From Tetraselmis striata (taxonomy: Eukaryota > Chlorophyta > Chlorodendrophyceae > Chlorodendrales > Chlorodendraceae), in the NCBI GenBank assembly GCA_006384855.1, contig VCJN01000438.1, forward strand, positions 62,001 to 126,000: a DNA stretch of 64,000 nucleotides, read 5' to 3'. Below the pieces are notes generated by a model. The model was not told where the DNA came from. It saw nothing but the letters and a program-made list of their open reading frames with translations, and searched no databases. Below, one piece after another: positions 31,798-43,689 of this stretch (its first letter is position 1; each line of letters begins with the position of its first letter). A program made the translations under genes and the position numbers.

Positions 31798-33724
31798 CTA
31801 CGCAGGCGCAACCTTGTTGGAGGCCTGCTTGGTAGCTGCCTCCACAGACTCAGTGTGGTAGTACGCAGGGCCGCCATGGTGCGACTCATCAAGACCCATC
31901 ACCTCGTCCTCAATGGGCACACGAAGCACACCAGCATACTTCATGGCAAAGAACAGGATGCCAGATGTCCCGCAGCTCCAGGCGGCAATGCCAATCAGGC
32001 CAGCCACCTGGTTGCCAAGCTGTCCGCCACCACCTCCGTAGAAGGCGCCCCAGCTTTCACCACCCAGGTAATCCTCAGTAGCAAACAGGCCCACAGCAAA
32101 CACACCCCACATGCCGCTGAAGAAATGTACTGGAGAGGCATCCAGGGGGTCATCGATGCGCAGCTTCTTCAGAAGCATGGACGCATAATAGTATACTGGA
32201 GCGCCAATGAATCCGATGATAATGGCGGCATATGGCTCAACCACTGCGCAGCCAGCAGTGATGCTGACAAGACCAGCCAAGATGCCGTTCAGGGCAGGGC
32301 CTACATCGGGCTGATTCTTGTGCAGCACGTGGATGATGGAGGTACCCACGCCACCGGATGCAGCAGACAGGGTGGTGGTCACAGCCACGCGAGACGCCAG
32401 ATACATGCCCTCGTACGAGAGGGTAGACACCGGGTTGAATCCATACCAGCCAAACCAAAGGATGAAGGTTCCGAGCGCGGCTAGGACCGTAGAGTGGCCC
32501 GGCATGTCTGCGACGCCGTCGGGCGTGAAGCGGCCGTGGCGGGGTCCGATAGCGATAGCAGCCATCAGTGAGGCACCGCCGCCGCACATGTGCACGATGC
32601 CGGAGCCGGCGAAGTCATGGAAGCCATTGCCTGGCAAGGCACCGGCGGGCTTAGCTGCCAGCCAGCCTGCGCCGGACCACCCCCAGTGAGCGACGACAGG
32701 GTAGATGAAAGCCGTCAGGATGGTGGAGTAGATGAGGTAGCCCAGGAACTTGCAGCGCTCGGCGACGGCTCCGCTCACAATGGTGGCGGCAGTGGCGGCG
32801 AAGGCCCATTGGAACATCCAGGTCGAGTAGTCGCCGCAGCCGGAGATGATGTCCCAGGTAGTGCCGATGAACTTGCCGCTGTCCTTTCCGTACGCGAGAG
32901 GGTACCCAACGAGATACCAGAGTATGGCGCCGACGCACGCATCCAATACATTCTGGGGGGGAACCGGCACACGCGTGCGTCAGCATGGAGTTACAACCAT
33001 CAGCCCACAAATGACGACTCGAAATGGAAAAGCGGGTCAAATAAGAGTGTGTGTGGAGTGCCCCTCGCGCAGAGAGGAGTCTCGTGGCCGGAGCAACGCA
33101 GCTGTCGCAGCTGCGTATGTTGTATGTGTGTACTTATGTTGTCCCACGTGATCATCATCACGTGGATTGGGGTGTACGGGTGGTAGTTAAACATAGTAGT
33201 AACGGAACGGAACGCGCTTGAGCTGCAGCATGCCGACGGGCGCTCCAGGTGGACAAAGGGAGGCGTGTGCCAACGGGCGACTGACACCGACACTCGCAGG
33301 ATACCAAGCATGCTGGCGGCTACAAGGGGCGTCAAAGCTGTTGCTCGAGTGACGATGCAAGCTACCGAGCGATAGTTAGTTCATTTTGCCGGAGGTCGCT
33401 AAGAACCTGAAGCAAAGAGAACGCGCGTCAAGTGAGGAGACGCCATCAAGTCAGAAAGCAGCGCGTGTCGACGTTCAGGAAAATGGTTGACGCAACGAGA
33501 CGCAGACTGCAGAAGAGGAGGCGCAGACGACTTCATACCTTGAGCAGGATATTCTTGGTGTTTTTCGCGCGGACGCTGCCGGCCTCCAGCAGCGCGAAGC
33601 CGCACTGCATAAAGAAGACGAGGAAGGCCCCGAAGAGCAGCCAGAAGATGGTGTTGTTGGCCGCCATCTTATCCATGTCAGTCTCAGCGCCATACAGCGT
33701 CTTCATGCATTCGTCGTCAGTCAT
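31798..33724 (-). CDS. AMT1: Ammonium transporter (AMT1/Amt family)
   Basis: Two exons (33724-33539 and 32952-31798) give 446 residues, a normal Amt length. The 586-nt intron has a GTATG donor and a C-rich acceptor (TTCCCCCCCAG). Many membrane segments are evident, for example residues 26-50, 68-82, 105-125 and 133-151. Family motifs: [13 protein letters not shown] (first pore His, 183), [20 protein letters not shown], and a second conserved His at 338 ([12 protein letters not shown]). The C-tail has [14 protein letters not shown], the region that in plant AMT1 carries a regulatory phosphosite; Ser419 would be the equivalent (inference). It should move ammonium across the plasma membrane for nitrogen supply. 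The start is the first Met before [11 protein letters not shown]; an in-frame ATG lies further upstream. A TGTAA on the minus strand (31637-31633) may be the poly(A) signal. It appears intact. Confidence 0.95.
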
Positions 33725-34279
33725 CTTGGCAGGTTGATGCTGGATAAATGCAGGTCTGGAAGGGTGTCGACGACGAAGAAGCGTCGACAAGCGGAGAAAG
33801 TCGACCGGGAAGAAGCGATGCTTGATTGTGGATCAAAGTGCTCCCGCCGCCACCCTATAAACGTTATTTATCCTTGACCTCAAGGGCGCGGAGTGAGCGC
33901 GAGAAAGCACGGGGAAGCCAGTAGCACATATACATGAAGCGAATGCCAGCTACTCGTACAGAATACATCGGGCTACTAGGTAGATACTTTGATAAATTAT
34001 TACATCAGGGCTTAATTAAACAAATGCGCACTACAAACTAACAGGTAGAAAGTCGCTACCGTATAAAAAAAACTGGCGGCCTTTGAGCATCATGTCGCGA
34101 TATATATACATACGCCTGCTGTCAGCCCTATACGCTACCACTACCGCGTATGGGGTACAAGTACTCGAATACGTGCCAAGGCGGGTACCTGTACCGGCCC
34201 GCCTGTAATTTATGAAGGCCCTACACCCCCACGGCGGAGGGCGGTTGTCCTTACTACAGGCGTCAAAAGTAATGAACAT
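33725..34279. promoter_or_regulatory. Upstream region of the ammonium transporter
   Basis: No coding block beyond possible 5' leader. A TATA-like ACGTTTATAGGG stands on the minus strand near 33855-33866, about 130 bp upstream of the start codon; its role is a guess. The rest, to 34279, shows nothing specific. Confidence 0.35.
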
Positions 34280-35080
34280 ATTTTTGATAGCGTAGCTCAA
34301 CTTCAATGAATCTGCGGTGCCCCACGCGGTACTGCGAGCCGTTCGGTACCGGGCACAGAGGATGTACCTCGTAGCATCGGGAAGGGTGAGCGAACAACCG
34401 GGTTAAGCAAAGTGAGAACGGGTTGTCAGGGTTGAGTCGTGGAACTTTGGGGAAGTGGAAAGAAAGATTATAAGTTGTGCTGCGGGGATACCTATATGTG
34501 AGATGGACATGTGGGTGAAGAAGCGTCACCCGACAAGATAGACCTATGCCAAACCTACGATTGCAGTTGGCGCAAGAGGTCCAACAGTGATGGGGCGGCT
34601 TCGGCCGATGTCCCGGGGCGAACTTTGCTTTACTTTACCCGCTTTCGCTTTAGTGACTATACTATACACCGGGGTCGTTATTGATTGAAGGTTACTGATT
34701 AAAGGGGTTTCTAGGTTTTTTAGGGTTTGTTCATTCCTTCACATTCCCCCTCGCGGCAGAAGTAAGGATCACCTTGTGCAATTTTTTTGCAGGCTCGGAA
34801 CCATACATACAAGCTAGGAAAAGGTGATATCGTGTCAGATATCAAGATATGTATATAGAATATATTCATGCATGCCATTAAATTGTTATTCTTATGATAA
34901 AGGGTGTGGACGATTGTAAAGGGGGGCATAGCATTAAATGCACCGGTGGATAGTTGGTTGACCGGTTGGTTGGTCAATTGGTTGACTGGTTGGTGTGGCT
35001 TATTTTAGTTAGTTCAACCAGTTACGGTGATCATATTGGTTTGGTTTGGTAGTTGAGGTTGGTGTTGTCGTATTGTGTGC
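34280..35080. repeat. Dispersed repeat D, copy 1
   Basis: Blocks shared with 37270-38060 and 41370-41650: GATTATAAGTTGTGCTGCGG (34468-34487), a TCATTCCTTCACATTCCCC-type block after TAGGGTTT, GCATTAAATGCACCGGTGGA, a GGTTGGT-rich stretch, and TTGGTGTTGTCGTATTGT near 35058. A SINE fragment (34541-34640) interrupts it. The function and class are unknown. Confidence 0.65.
34541..34640 (+). mobile_element. SINE fragment S4
   Basis: Body and tail only (CTATGCCAAACCTACGATTG to GGGGCGAACTTTGCTTTAC); the tRNA-like head is missing. It is inserted in repeat D copy 1. Confidence 0.75.
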
Positions 35081-37079
35081 ACGCAGTGGCTGGATTCACG
35101 GGTGAATGACATGCAGAGCCTCATCAAATCCACTAGCCATGCGAAAACATAAGCTTAGCATCTTTCAGTCCGATTGATGATGGTATTGGCCAATAACTAG
35201 TGCCCATGCCAGTAGTGTTTAACCTGCAATGTATAACTGCACGTGTACAGTTGGACTCATGATCCTGTGGGTGGCTGACGCCAGGTAGCAGCCCACCACG
35301 AGCGAAGTAGGATCATGACTTCGGCGGGCTTGGCGGCACCACCCCCACCACCACGTGGTGGGGCTGGTAACCCCTAAGACCCATATCCGGCTGGGTGCGG
35401 CAGAGGGTTGAGCGGGGTGGCCGGTTGTGGCGGGTCCTCGGATCATGCGGGGACAGGGGAGCCCTATGGGGGGCTTTTCAAATAATACTCGTAATCCCGG
35501 TAGCACGCCTACTGGCGCCGCCAGACAACAGCTTTGTATGGGGGGCTGCTAAAACTAACCCCCGTACGACCTCGGCGGCCTTGCGTCGGACTCCCCAAGC
35601 TCCGCCTGCGGGTGGAGAGGGGGTGTGTGCGACTTGCACGGGTGCAGCCTACTCGCAAGAATTGTTCGAGATAAATCGTGTTTTCGTACCTACCTTGGTA
35701 CTACCTGCGACCGACATGCAGAAGATTTGGCGTAGCCTCCATCCCGTATGTGTTCCACCTGTGAGTCACTTGAATCCCGGCTCAGTACAACGGAGTGCTC
35801 GGCGGCACCATGCGGCCGACCCGTTCGGAACACCCAGGGAACCGTCGGCCGTCCCGTGAGAACGAGCGAGGGGCAGGGGCCGCGAGCGCGAGGAGACGGG
35901 AGCCCGGCACTTTATAAGGCGGGAGGGCCGGCGGTCGGGGCAGATAGGCCGGGCATGGCGGTGACTCCGGGGCCAGGAGACATGAGCCGGAGTGCGGTGA
36001 GGCGGCCGCCGCTGCTGCATGAGCGACGGCTGCCGACCACCTCACAAGTCGCAGACCTACGATGACGCCACGAAATGCACAGGTCCCGTTAGGAGGCGAA
36101 GATGCCCCCCGGCGGGCAGCTCGTGTTGTCAGAGATTGGCGGAACAACATGTCGTGACGTCGGGAACGGGTTGGCCGGCGTAGAGGCTCTAGTAGTCTAC
36201 GCCGGCCCGTAACGATGCTAGTGTTTTCGGAGCTGGGTAACGACGGGGCGGCCGCCGCTGTTGCACGGGCGACGGCCGCCGAAGTTCCAAACCCGGAGTT
36301 GAACAAGGGTAGTTACGGTCACAACGAGATGTCGAGCACGCCAGGTGGTAGTAAAGCTGCTCCCCGACAGGCAGCTGCATGTTGTCGTGGTTCTTGCGAC
36401 GACGACGTTGCGGTAAGAAGCGCCGGAGACGCGCCGGACCGAGCCGCGTAGACGCTTCCCACTGCAACCACAGTAAACGTTGTTGCGGCACGGTTAAGGC
36501 GAGGGCAACGAGCCCTCTCAAAACATATGCGCATGAGTGGCGCCATACCCGTAACGGACGACTACTTACGCGGGGAGTTTCGGAAAACCACAACGTGTCG
36601 TAACGACCGTTGATGCCACGACGCCTTGCTACGAGGACACACGGACTGGGTCGAAGTGTCTTGGAAGCGGCCGGACGACGACACGGACGTTCTCCTCCGT
36701 CCGCGCCGATTTGTTGCGGTAAGCGTAGTTGCCGTCGTTGGCAACCGTGACGAGCAGCGGCCATGGTACCGAGCGCGTCCGCCTCACCTAACCTCAAGAG
36801 TTGACCAATGTCATAGGGTTCTCCACTGCGGGAGCCCACGAAATCCCTTACTACGACTTGGCTTCGGGTGTTGAGGTTTAAACCGCCATAACTTGGACCC
36901 CCCAAGCTCTAATTCCATACCGTGCGCATCGCCACCCGAAAACGTCCCAGCTGCAAAGCCAAGGCAAAAAAACATAAAACGACTTCGGGCGCACTACGAG
37001 TCGGGAAACCCACACTACCGAGGGGTTGTCTATCGCTACCTTATGATGTAATGCATGTGCGCGGCACGACCACGCATTA
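35081..37079. other. No gene recognised; one long minus-strand open frame
   Basis: The longest open frame (36905-36189, minus, 238 codons) is rich in Arg, Leu and Ser and shows no domain. A plus-strand GCGGCCGCCGCTG motif occurs twice (about 36000 and 36250). The frame could be part of an unknown gene, but nothing supports it beyond length. Confidence 0.35.
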
Positions 37080-37751
37080 CCAAAGGCGAAACCTCGGTGC
37101 GGATCTGATCAGCCTCTGCGACCCTCGCGCGCACAAGTACGCGAAGCCGCTGCCGGCAACTAGCTGGAAGATGGCAGACGATCTACTGGTGGGTGTCCTA
37201 TGTGGCTCCTCGTCCAGAAGCGCATGCGATTGGGCAGCCCGTACCGAAACGTGATGATACCGGTACCTTATCCGGTTGTGTAGGGAGACGGTGTGTGAGA
37301 GGCAGCAGCGCTGAACAAGCTAGAGAGGTCCTCGGAAACGAACGTTGTGGAATGTGGAAAAATGATTACAAAGTTGTGCTGCGGAGGTGACATATGTATG
37401 AGATGGACAATCGGGCGACGGTACGCATCAACATCAGGTGGCAAGGAGCGTATCGGGTGGTGACAAGTACCCATATCATGATGTCTACATGCTATTGGTG
37501 GAAGATTCATTAGGTCTTATAGGGTTTGGTGGTTTGGTTATCCTCTCACATTCCTCCCCGCGGCAGAGGAATCGGCTTTTGCAGGGTTTTGCAGGGTTGA
37601 AGGTCTTGTGACATTCCAAGCAACAAGCCAAAAAGTGATGTTGTGTCAAATATCAATTTCTATTATTTGTACTATATGATCGTAAGGTATTATTTATTGT
37701 AGCTATACCTGTGCGATCAGTTGGTGGTGGTGGTGGTGGTGGTGGTGGTGT

Positions 37752-37782
<31 letters not shown>

Positions 37783-38060
37783 TGGGGGGGCAGTGCATTA
37801 AACGCACCGGTAGTCAGCATGTCAGTTTGTTCCAATCGACTTTCGGTCATGTTGCCGTGTTCAGTTTTGGTATAATTTGTGTTGATTGGCCATTGGTTTA
37901 GCCAGTTAAGGCGGCTGGTTCAGCCAATTAAGGCGGTTGGTTTAGCCAGCTAAGGCGATTGGTTGGCAATTCAGTCAGTTGTGGCGACCGCTCAGTTGCT
38001 TGGTCGCGGTTTTGGGTTTGGTTGGGGTTGGGGTTGGTGTTGTCGTATTGTATACAACAT
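37080..38060. repeat. Dispersed repeat D, copy 2, with microsatellites
   Basis: Matches copy 3 at 41385-41650 (GTGTGTGAGAGGCAGCA, TACAAAGTTGTGCTGCGG, TGATGTCTACATGCTA) and copy 1. It contains (GGT)n at 37723-37750, (GT)n to about 37766 and a G run to 37790. Confidence 0.65.
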
Positions 38061-41000
38061 GTATAGGTTGGCAAAATAGCACGTTGTGGAATTTGCCGGC
38101 CAGGGTGGCATTGCATAGGTCTAAGACATTGTGCCTAGGTAGGCAAGCGAATGTCTATCGAGCGCGCTCTTATGGTCCCATGCTGGCGGTGAACCTGCAG
38201 GAGCTGCAAGGGCAGTCTAGACCCGGGACCCGCACCTAGAGCGCGCCTCCCATGGGATACAACCGTTATTAGAGGTTAATCCTAATCACCTAGAGCAAGG
38301 TTGGCCCAATCACCATGCATCCCCTTTGTTCATGCATGTGATGGTGCCGGGTTGCAGACAGCTTGAGACGAGACAAGAAAACAAAACACAACACATCACA
38401 ATAATCCTTTTCCGATTTTTAATCGCTTTGTGTGCTTCATTGAGGTCTCTGTGTGATACTATTTGTGGTGGTAAGATAGAAGTACTCTGGTTTTCTGGTC
38501 GAACAATTCCATGGCAACAATCGCCACAGGAAACAAATCTGTATGAGGATCATCAGCAGTCCATTTTTGTTGATTGAGGGCAAGCCTCACTGCGAGGTGT
38601 TTGAAGTGTTGGTAAGGACCATTCGAACGGTGATGGGTCGACATGTTGGTGTGACAACAAATTGTATTTGATATAAGTTTGTATTCTGGAAGATATGACA
38701 AGGTTGTTAACATATTAATAACTTAAAGCATCGCAGATAACTTCAGGTTTAGCTCTCTCATTATTAAAAGCAAAAGGTTAGAGTTGGTGAGGTGTTAACA
38801 TAACTTGACTGAGAATTCAGAGTGGGCAGTCGAAGAGACGTATGTATTGTGTGGTTATATTGGTGTTCATTGTAGGTTCGTTATAGGTTTGTTTGAAGGG
38901 TTCGACTAGAAGGGTCGGTTTGAAGGATTCCGTTTCAACAATCAGTTTGAAGGGTTTGACCTGAAGGATGGCTGCATGGTATGTTGTTGCTGGCTATCGC
39001 CGCCAAGCAAGTGGCGGCGATATCCCGACAACTGGTCGACGTAGGTTATGTCCGCATGGCTCACCTAGCAGCGGGTGCCTAATCGGAGATATAGCGAAAT
39101 ATGAATTTCGCGGTACGTTATTTAGTACTCTAGAATAGTGTATCGTGTTTATCGCTTGTTTCCCGGTATATTTCGCTCGTGTGCTGCGCAGCAGTGCGCG
39201 AAAACGGTCTCCTGTCGGCCGCAACTGCGGACGGGCTGTGCCCGTTTGGCTCACAGAGGAGGGCCAAGCTCACGGCCTCCTGCCCGAGCCGAATTGGCAC
39301 CACCTGCCCTGAAGATAGGGTAGGTCCATTGCTTATCTCATAGGGACGCTATAGAAACATCGAGGTAGAGGTCGGGGGCTCCAGGGACGGTGCCCCATAT
39401 GCCCCCATTTCAAAAAATCGTCCGATCTTGGAACGCGCGTTTTCGGAAATACACTACTCCCGACCTCAACCCCTCCCGCGGGAGCGCCTGAGGTAGCTTT
39501 CTACTTCTCAATCGCATGAGCGCTTGTAGAGGCCGATACGCAGGGCTGACGCCCGCTGGCAGTAAGTTTGCGGTCAATCTCGGTCGACGCCGGCCCGATG
39601 GGGCCAACCGACCCGGAATATCCGCGCTCTCGACCCCCTCCGAAATAGGCGTAAACATCCCCCGCACCCGCAGCTTACTATTTAGCCCGCCGCACATGTC
39701 CCGTCCCATGGCCTAGCTCGTAGGGGTGCGGTATAGCCCATGAGTGGCCCATGAGGTGGTCGGTGCGCGCGGCTCCATCTCCCCCGGTTTTTTTGAGCCG
39801 AGACTAGATAAACGGGCTGAATAGGGGGCCGGTCAACCACCACCCGTAGATGAGTGGTCGACGCGCCACCCATCTACCTTGCGTACCGAATGCCACTATA
39901 CCTATATGCTAGCGATAGAGACCAATATTCGATTCGCATGCCTGTTTTAGGTACATCGGGAGCAGACATGGAGTGACGAGTAGCTGTGATAATCTTAAAA
40001 ATGGCGGAAATACGGTTAATGGGCGGAGGTGAGACACGGGCTGAATCGCACGATTCTTCACCCCTGCCTCACCAAATCCCGCACCGCTCGGCCCATATCC
40101 CACCCCTAGCCCCTCAGCGCAACGTGTGGTGGTCTTGAGGTTCTCGTTCATGTCGTGTGAAATGCTAGTGCCCGATTCGGGGTTGGGATGGAGGTGGTCG
40201 TTGTACGGGTACAAGAGAAACTGTACGCGCGCTATATATCGCCGATTTTGAACACCGTGCGGGTGCGCCGTGCGGCGGTATCTCGACAACAGTCGAGGTT
40301 GATTATGTCGGTATCTCGACAGCTGGTCGAGGTTGGTTATGATACATTTCCGACATATATAGTGACACAGTCACACATACTCTATAGGGTTCATTGGTTG
40401 ATGTGACACAAGTCGGAAAAGGTCCCACCGGCCGTAATTGCACAGTGGTTACGTTGCAGGGTAGGTCGTTGCATGGTCGGGCGTTGCAAGGTCGTTGTAG
40501 GTTGGCTAGTTGGCATTCGTCGAGAACACAGAAAAAAATCCCGGAACAAAGGAGACAAGATATTAGTAGTGCAAACGGGCACTACGAAAGTAGGGTCGTT
40601 GATAGGTCTGGTTGTAATCAAAAAGCGTTTGTCAAGGATTTTCTCGCAGCAGCACAACAACTGTACTGGCTCTACGACGGATTAGCTGTTGGGTTGTATA
40701 TTTACTGGTGGTCCGTCAGCGATACGATACGATACGCTCGACGAAATTGTAATTGAGGTATTCGCATGTGGTGAGTCGCAACGTGCTACTATTGATTGCG
40801 GCCATGGTAGTGGTATTGGTGGTAAGGTGAGGTGGCGAAAGGTCACCAAGTTTTGTCATTGAAAGGTGAAATACATATAGATGCGCCGTATTATGAGGCT
40901 CCAGAATTCCCGAGATACGGGTGGCCAATAGGCAGCCAAAAACCGCAAACGGTAGTGAACAGAGCTGCTCAACTTTATGAAGCTGGGCAGTGATAAAAAG

Positions 41001-41369
41001 TGAACGTTGCACCTTTGTCAAGTCTCCTCGTACTTGGTGACAACGTCATGAGTGTCGTCAAAAAGGTAAGCAATGGCCTGGTCGGACCGTAATCTCCGAG
41101 TTTGCCCTCGCAAAAAAACGCCTCGTAACGTTTTCGAAAGGCAATTGGCCATGTTATCAGTAAGGTGCAATCCCGACCAGAACAAGGTGGGAGGAAAAGT
41201 GACCGTACAACAAGGTAGTGGTGGAGGGTGGTGTCTCCTCACAGTATGTTCGACACTGTTGTGTTGGTGTTTTCGGCCGTAATCGCAAAGTCTCGTTACG
41301 GGCGGGTCGGCAAACTGATCGCTATAACAGCGCGAGATTCACGAGAGTGACGATCGGTAGGTAGAAGCA
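38061..41369. other. No gene recognised; small repeated GTCGAG motif
   Basis: Short frames only. A motif of the type TATCTCGACAACNGTCGAGG, followed by TTGGTTATG or a close variant, occurs at about 39019, 40280 and 40311. It contains an imperfect palindrome. Otherwise nothing recognisable. Confidence 0.4.
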
Positions 41370-41650
41370 CAAAATCTGGGGAGAAGGTGTGTGAGAGGTA
41401 GCATGGTTCCGCAAGCTAGAGAGGCTCTCGGAAACGAATGTTGTAGCTAGAAGGTGGAAGAACGATTATAAAGTTGTGCTACGCAGGTGACATTTATATG
41501 AGCTAGGCAATCGGGTCGTGACGGTGCGCACAAGCGGGTGGCAAGTAGCGCATCGGTTGACAGGTACCCGGGTCATAATGTCTACATGTTACTGATTGAA
41601 GGGTTACTAGGTCTTGTAGGGTTTGGTCATCCTCTAATGGTCATCCTCTC
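41370..41650. repeat. Dispersed repeat D, copy 3
   Basis: The closest relative of 37280-37570: GTGAGAGGTAGCATGG, ATTATAAAGTTGTGCTACGC, TAATGTCTACATGTTACTG and TAGGGTTTGGTCATCC. It ends near 41650. Confidence 0.65.
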
Positions 41651-41883
41651 ATGACGGTGTTGAAACCACCAACAGACCGTACGGCGGGTCCAACTAGGAC
41701 ACTAAACGTTGAATTGTTGTGAAACCCCATCTAGTAAGGATCCTTAGTTTGGATCATATCTGTATTAGCGACTACTTATATCATTTTTATTACAATGTAT
41801 TTTCAGTCGATGCGACGATATATGTAGTGCGCCCACGTCACGTCCCACTCGCACTACTGTCCGACCTGCATCACACATGCTAC

Positions 41884-42035
41884 GGTTTACCCGGTTGATG
41901 CATTAGCCCTTCGGGGTTCGAATGAGGCAATGGTCTACGGGCTATGCCAGACCTACGACTGCAGTTGGCCCACGAGGTCAAGTGCTGGGGCGGCTTCGGC
42001 CGATGTCCCGGGGCGAACTTTACTTTACTTTACAT
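41884..42035 (+). mobile_element. SINE fragment S5
   Basis: Body from CCGGTTGATGCATTAGCCC to the CTTTA tail (GAACTTTACTTTACTTTAC); the tRNA-like head is absent. It abuts the TIR element that starts near 42054. Confidence 0.75.
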
Positions 42036-42053
42036 GCTACGGGACGACATATC

Positions 42054-43090
42054 TAAGAGGCATATCATACGGACATCGCGTCATCAGATAATCCTTGTCA
42101 TCATCTACCGTTCGCGCACCGCGGGCTGCCACGTCGACAACGCTAACGCATGACAAGAGATGTGATTCATACGGACAAATATCAAGATGCGTTGGTCTGT
42201 CATCAGATATCGCAAGAAATCGACCGGCGCTTCTAGTTCCGCCGCCGCCATCGGGCCCGCAATCCATCTTTTCCCTCGTGTCTCTCGCCCCATCCGTCCC
42301 GCCCATCCACACTGGACAGTCATGGAGCGTCCCAGCTTTGCCGTAGACGAAGTTGGAGGGCTTGCACTTACCTACGGCAACGCGCAGTCGGAGGGCAGCG
42401 CGTACCCTCGGATGCTGGCCATTGTCGGGGCCGCACTGGACATAGACATGGACACACCGCATACAGACGAAGCGTACACCGATGAGGATGACAACGGGGC
42501 CACGCCCCATGGCTACGCGAGCGCACGCCATCCTAACCGTGCAGGCAACGAGAAGCGAGACAAGGATCAGGCACTGCGCCGGCTGTCGAGGGATGACCAC
42601 GCGCGGGCGGGCGAGACGGGCGCAGCGCGGTGGCGGCGGGCGAGGCGCCAGGGCTGCGGCCGCTGCGCCCCGCCAGTGCACGGGCCTTCGCGCGTAGCTC
42701 CCGCGGCGAAACCGTGAACCCAGGGGAAACATGACCCCCCATAGTGCGGGAAGGGTGGGTCTCCCATGTGGGTTCGCCCCGCCTGTCTGTCCGTTGCGGA
42801 GATTGCTCGGTGGAGCCTGCCCTGGCGTCGGCGGGTGCCGGGCAGGTAGGTAGACTGGGCGAAAATGTGTTGAAAATGGGCTGGCCGAGGCCGCTATCTG
42901 ATGACGCGTGTATACTGTACACGGGGGCATTTCCAAATGGAAATGCCCCCGTGTACAGTATACACGCGGGTCTGTCATCAGATAGCGGCGCGGGGCATGT
43001 CATCAGTTACGACGTGGCACGCTCCGGTGCGAGTATTTATCCGATGACAGGATTATCTGATGACGCGATGTCCGTATGATATGCCTCTAA
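42054..43090. mobile_element. 1.04-kb TIR element, non-autonomous
   Basis: Both ends carry the same ~47-bp inverted repeat (AGAGGCATATCATACGG, then ACATCGCGTCATCAGATAATC) with only a few mismatches. Copies of TCATCAGATA occur internally (about 42207 and 42977), and a strong palindrome sits at 42891-42987. No convincing transposase; internal frames (for example 42187-42717) are unrecognised. No clear target duplication was seen, so the exact ends are approximate. Confidence 0.75.
42891..42987. repeat. Near-perfect palindrome with 44-bp arms
   Basis: The left arm CCGCTATCTGATGACGCGTG continues to CATTTCC (42934). After four bases (AAAT) the right arm begins GGAAATGCCCCC and mirrors it to GTCATCAGATAGCGG (42987), with only a 5-base insertion (GGTCT). 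As DNA or RNA this would form a long hairpin. Confidence 0.9.
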
Positions 43091-43689
43091 GCCAAGGTCG
43101 TGGCAGCAATGCCTCAGTCCTGGTATGATGCATACTCGGAAATATTATCGGGATATGTCTGGGTGGCGACCATCTAAATATTGTTACATGGAAACCGGTC
43201 CCGCCTGTACTGTACTTGGTCCTGCCTTGGGGTCGCTGCAAAATAAGCCAGGGGATCCAGAAATCAGTACAGGTACCAAGTATTACTCACCAGAAAGCAC
43301 ATCACTGGCGATATCTGTATGCTGCGCGCGAGGAGTGATAAAATCTGCTATATTGACTTAAGTACTACAGTGGACTGTTGTATAAGTACTACAGCATTGG
43401 ACTGTTCACGCCTCGCGCACATGTCATATCACGTGGCTCCCATGTGATAGAATGCCGTAGTCGTGTCAGGGCCATATTCTATACGGACCGTACAGGTTCG
43501 CAGTAATGCTAGTATGGGATACAGTGCTGGTACCCTGTTGCGCCCTCAGGATGACGAGATTATTAATAAACGACGGTCCAGGATTGATCGCGATGGCTAC
43601 CGGGCCATGTACTCAACAGCGAGTCGCCCTATGGGGATATACGGCTCTAGTGCCTCGGCCAGATATGTTGTGTAGTCGCTATGTACAAG
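43091..43689. other. No gene recognised
   Basis: No supported coding region. A TGCCTCGGCCAGATATGTTG motif near 43652 resembles the borders at 10271 and 11611 and lies next to the truncated LINE copy. Confidence 0.4.

Noticed and set aside
36189-36905. 238-codon open frame as a host gene
   Set aside because: Arg-rich composition, no domain and no splice or neighbour support; retained only as a remark.
42187-42717. Transposase inside the 1.04-kb TIR element
   Set aside because: Open frames overlap on both strands, and no catalytic motif is visible.
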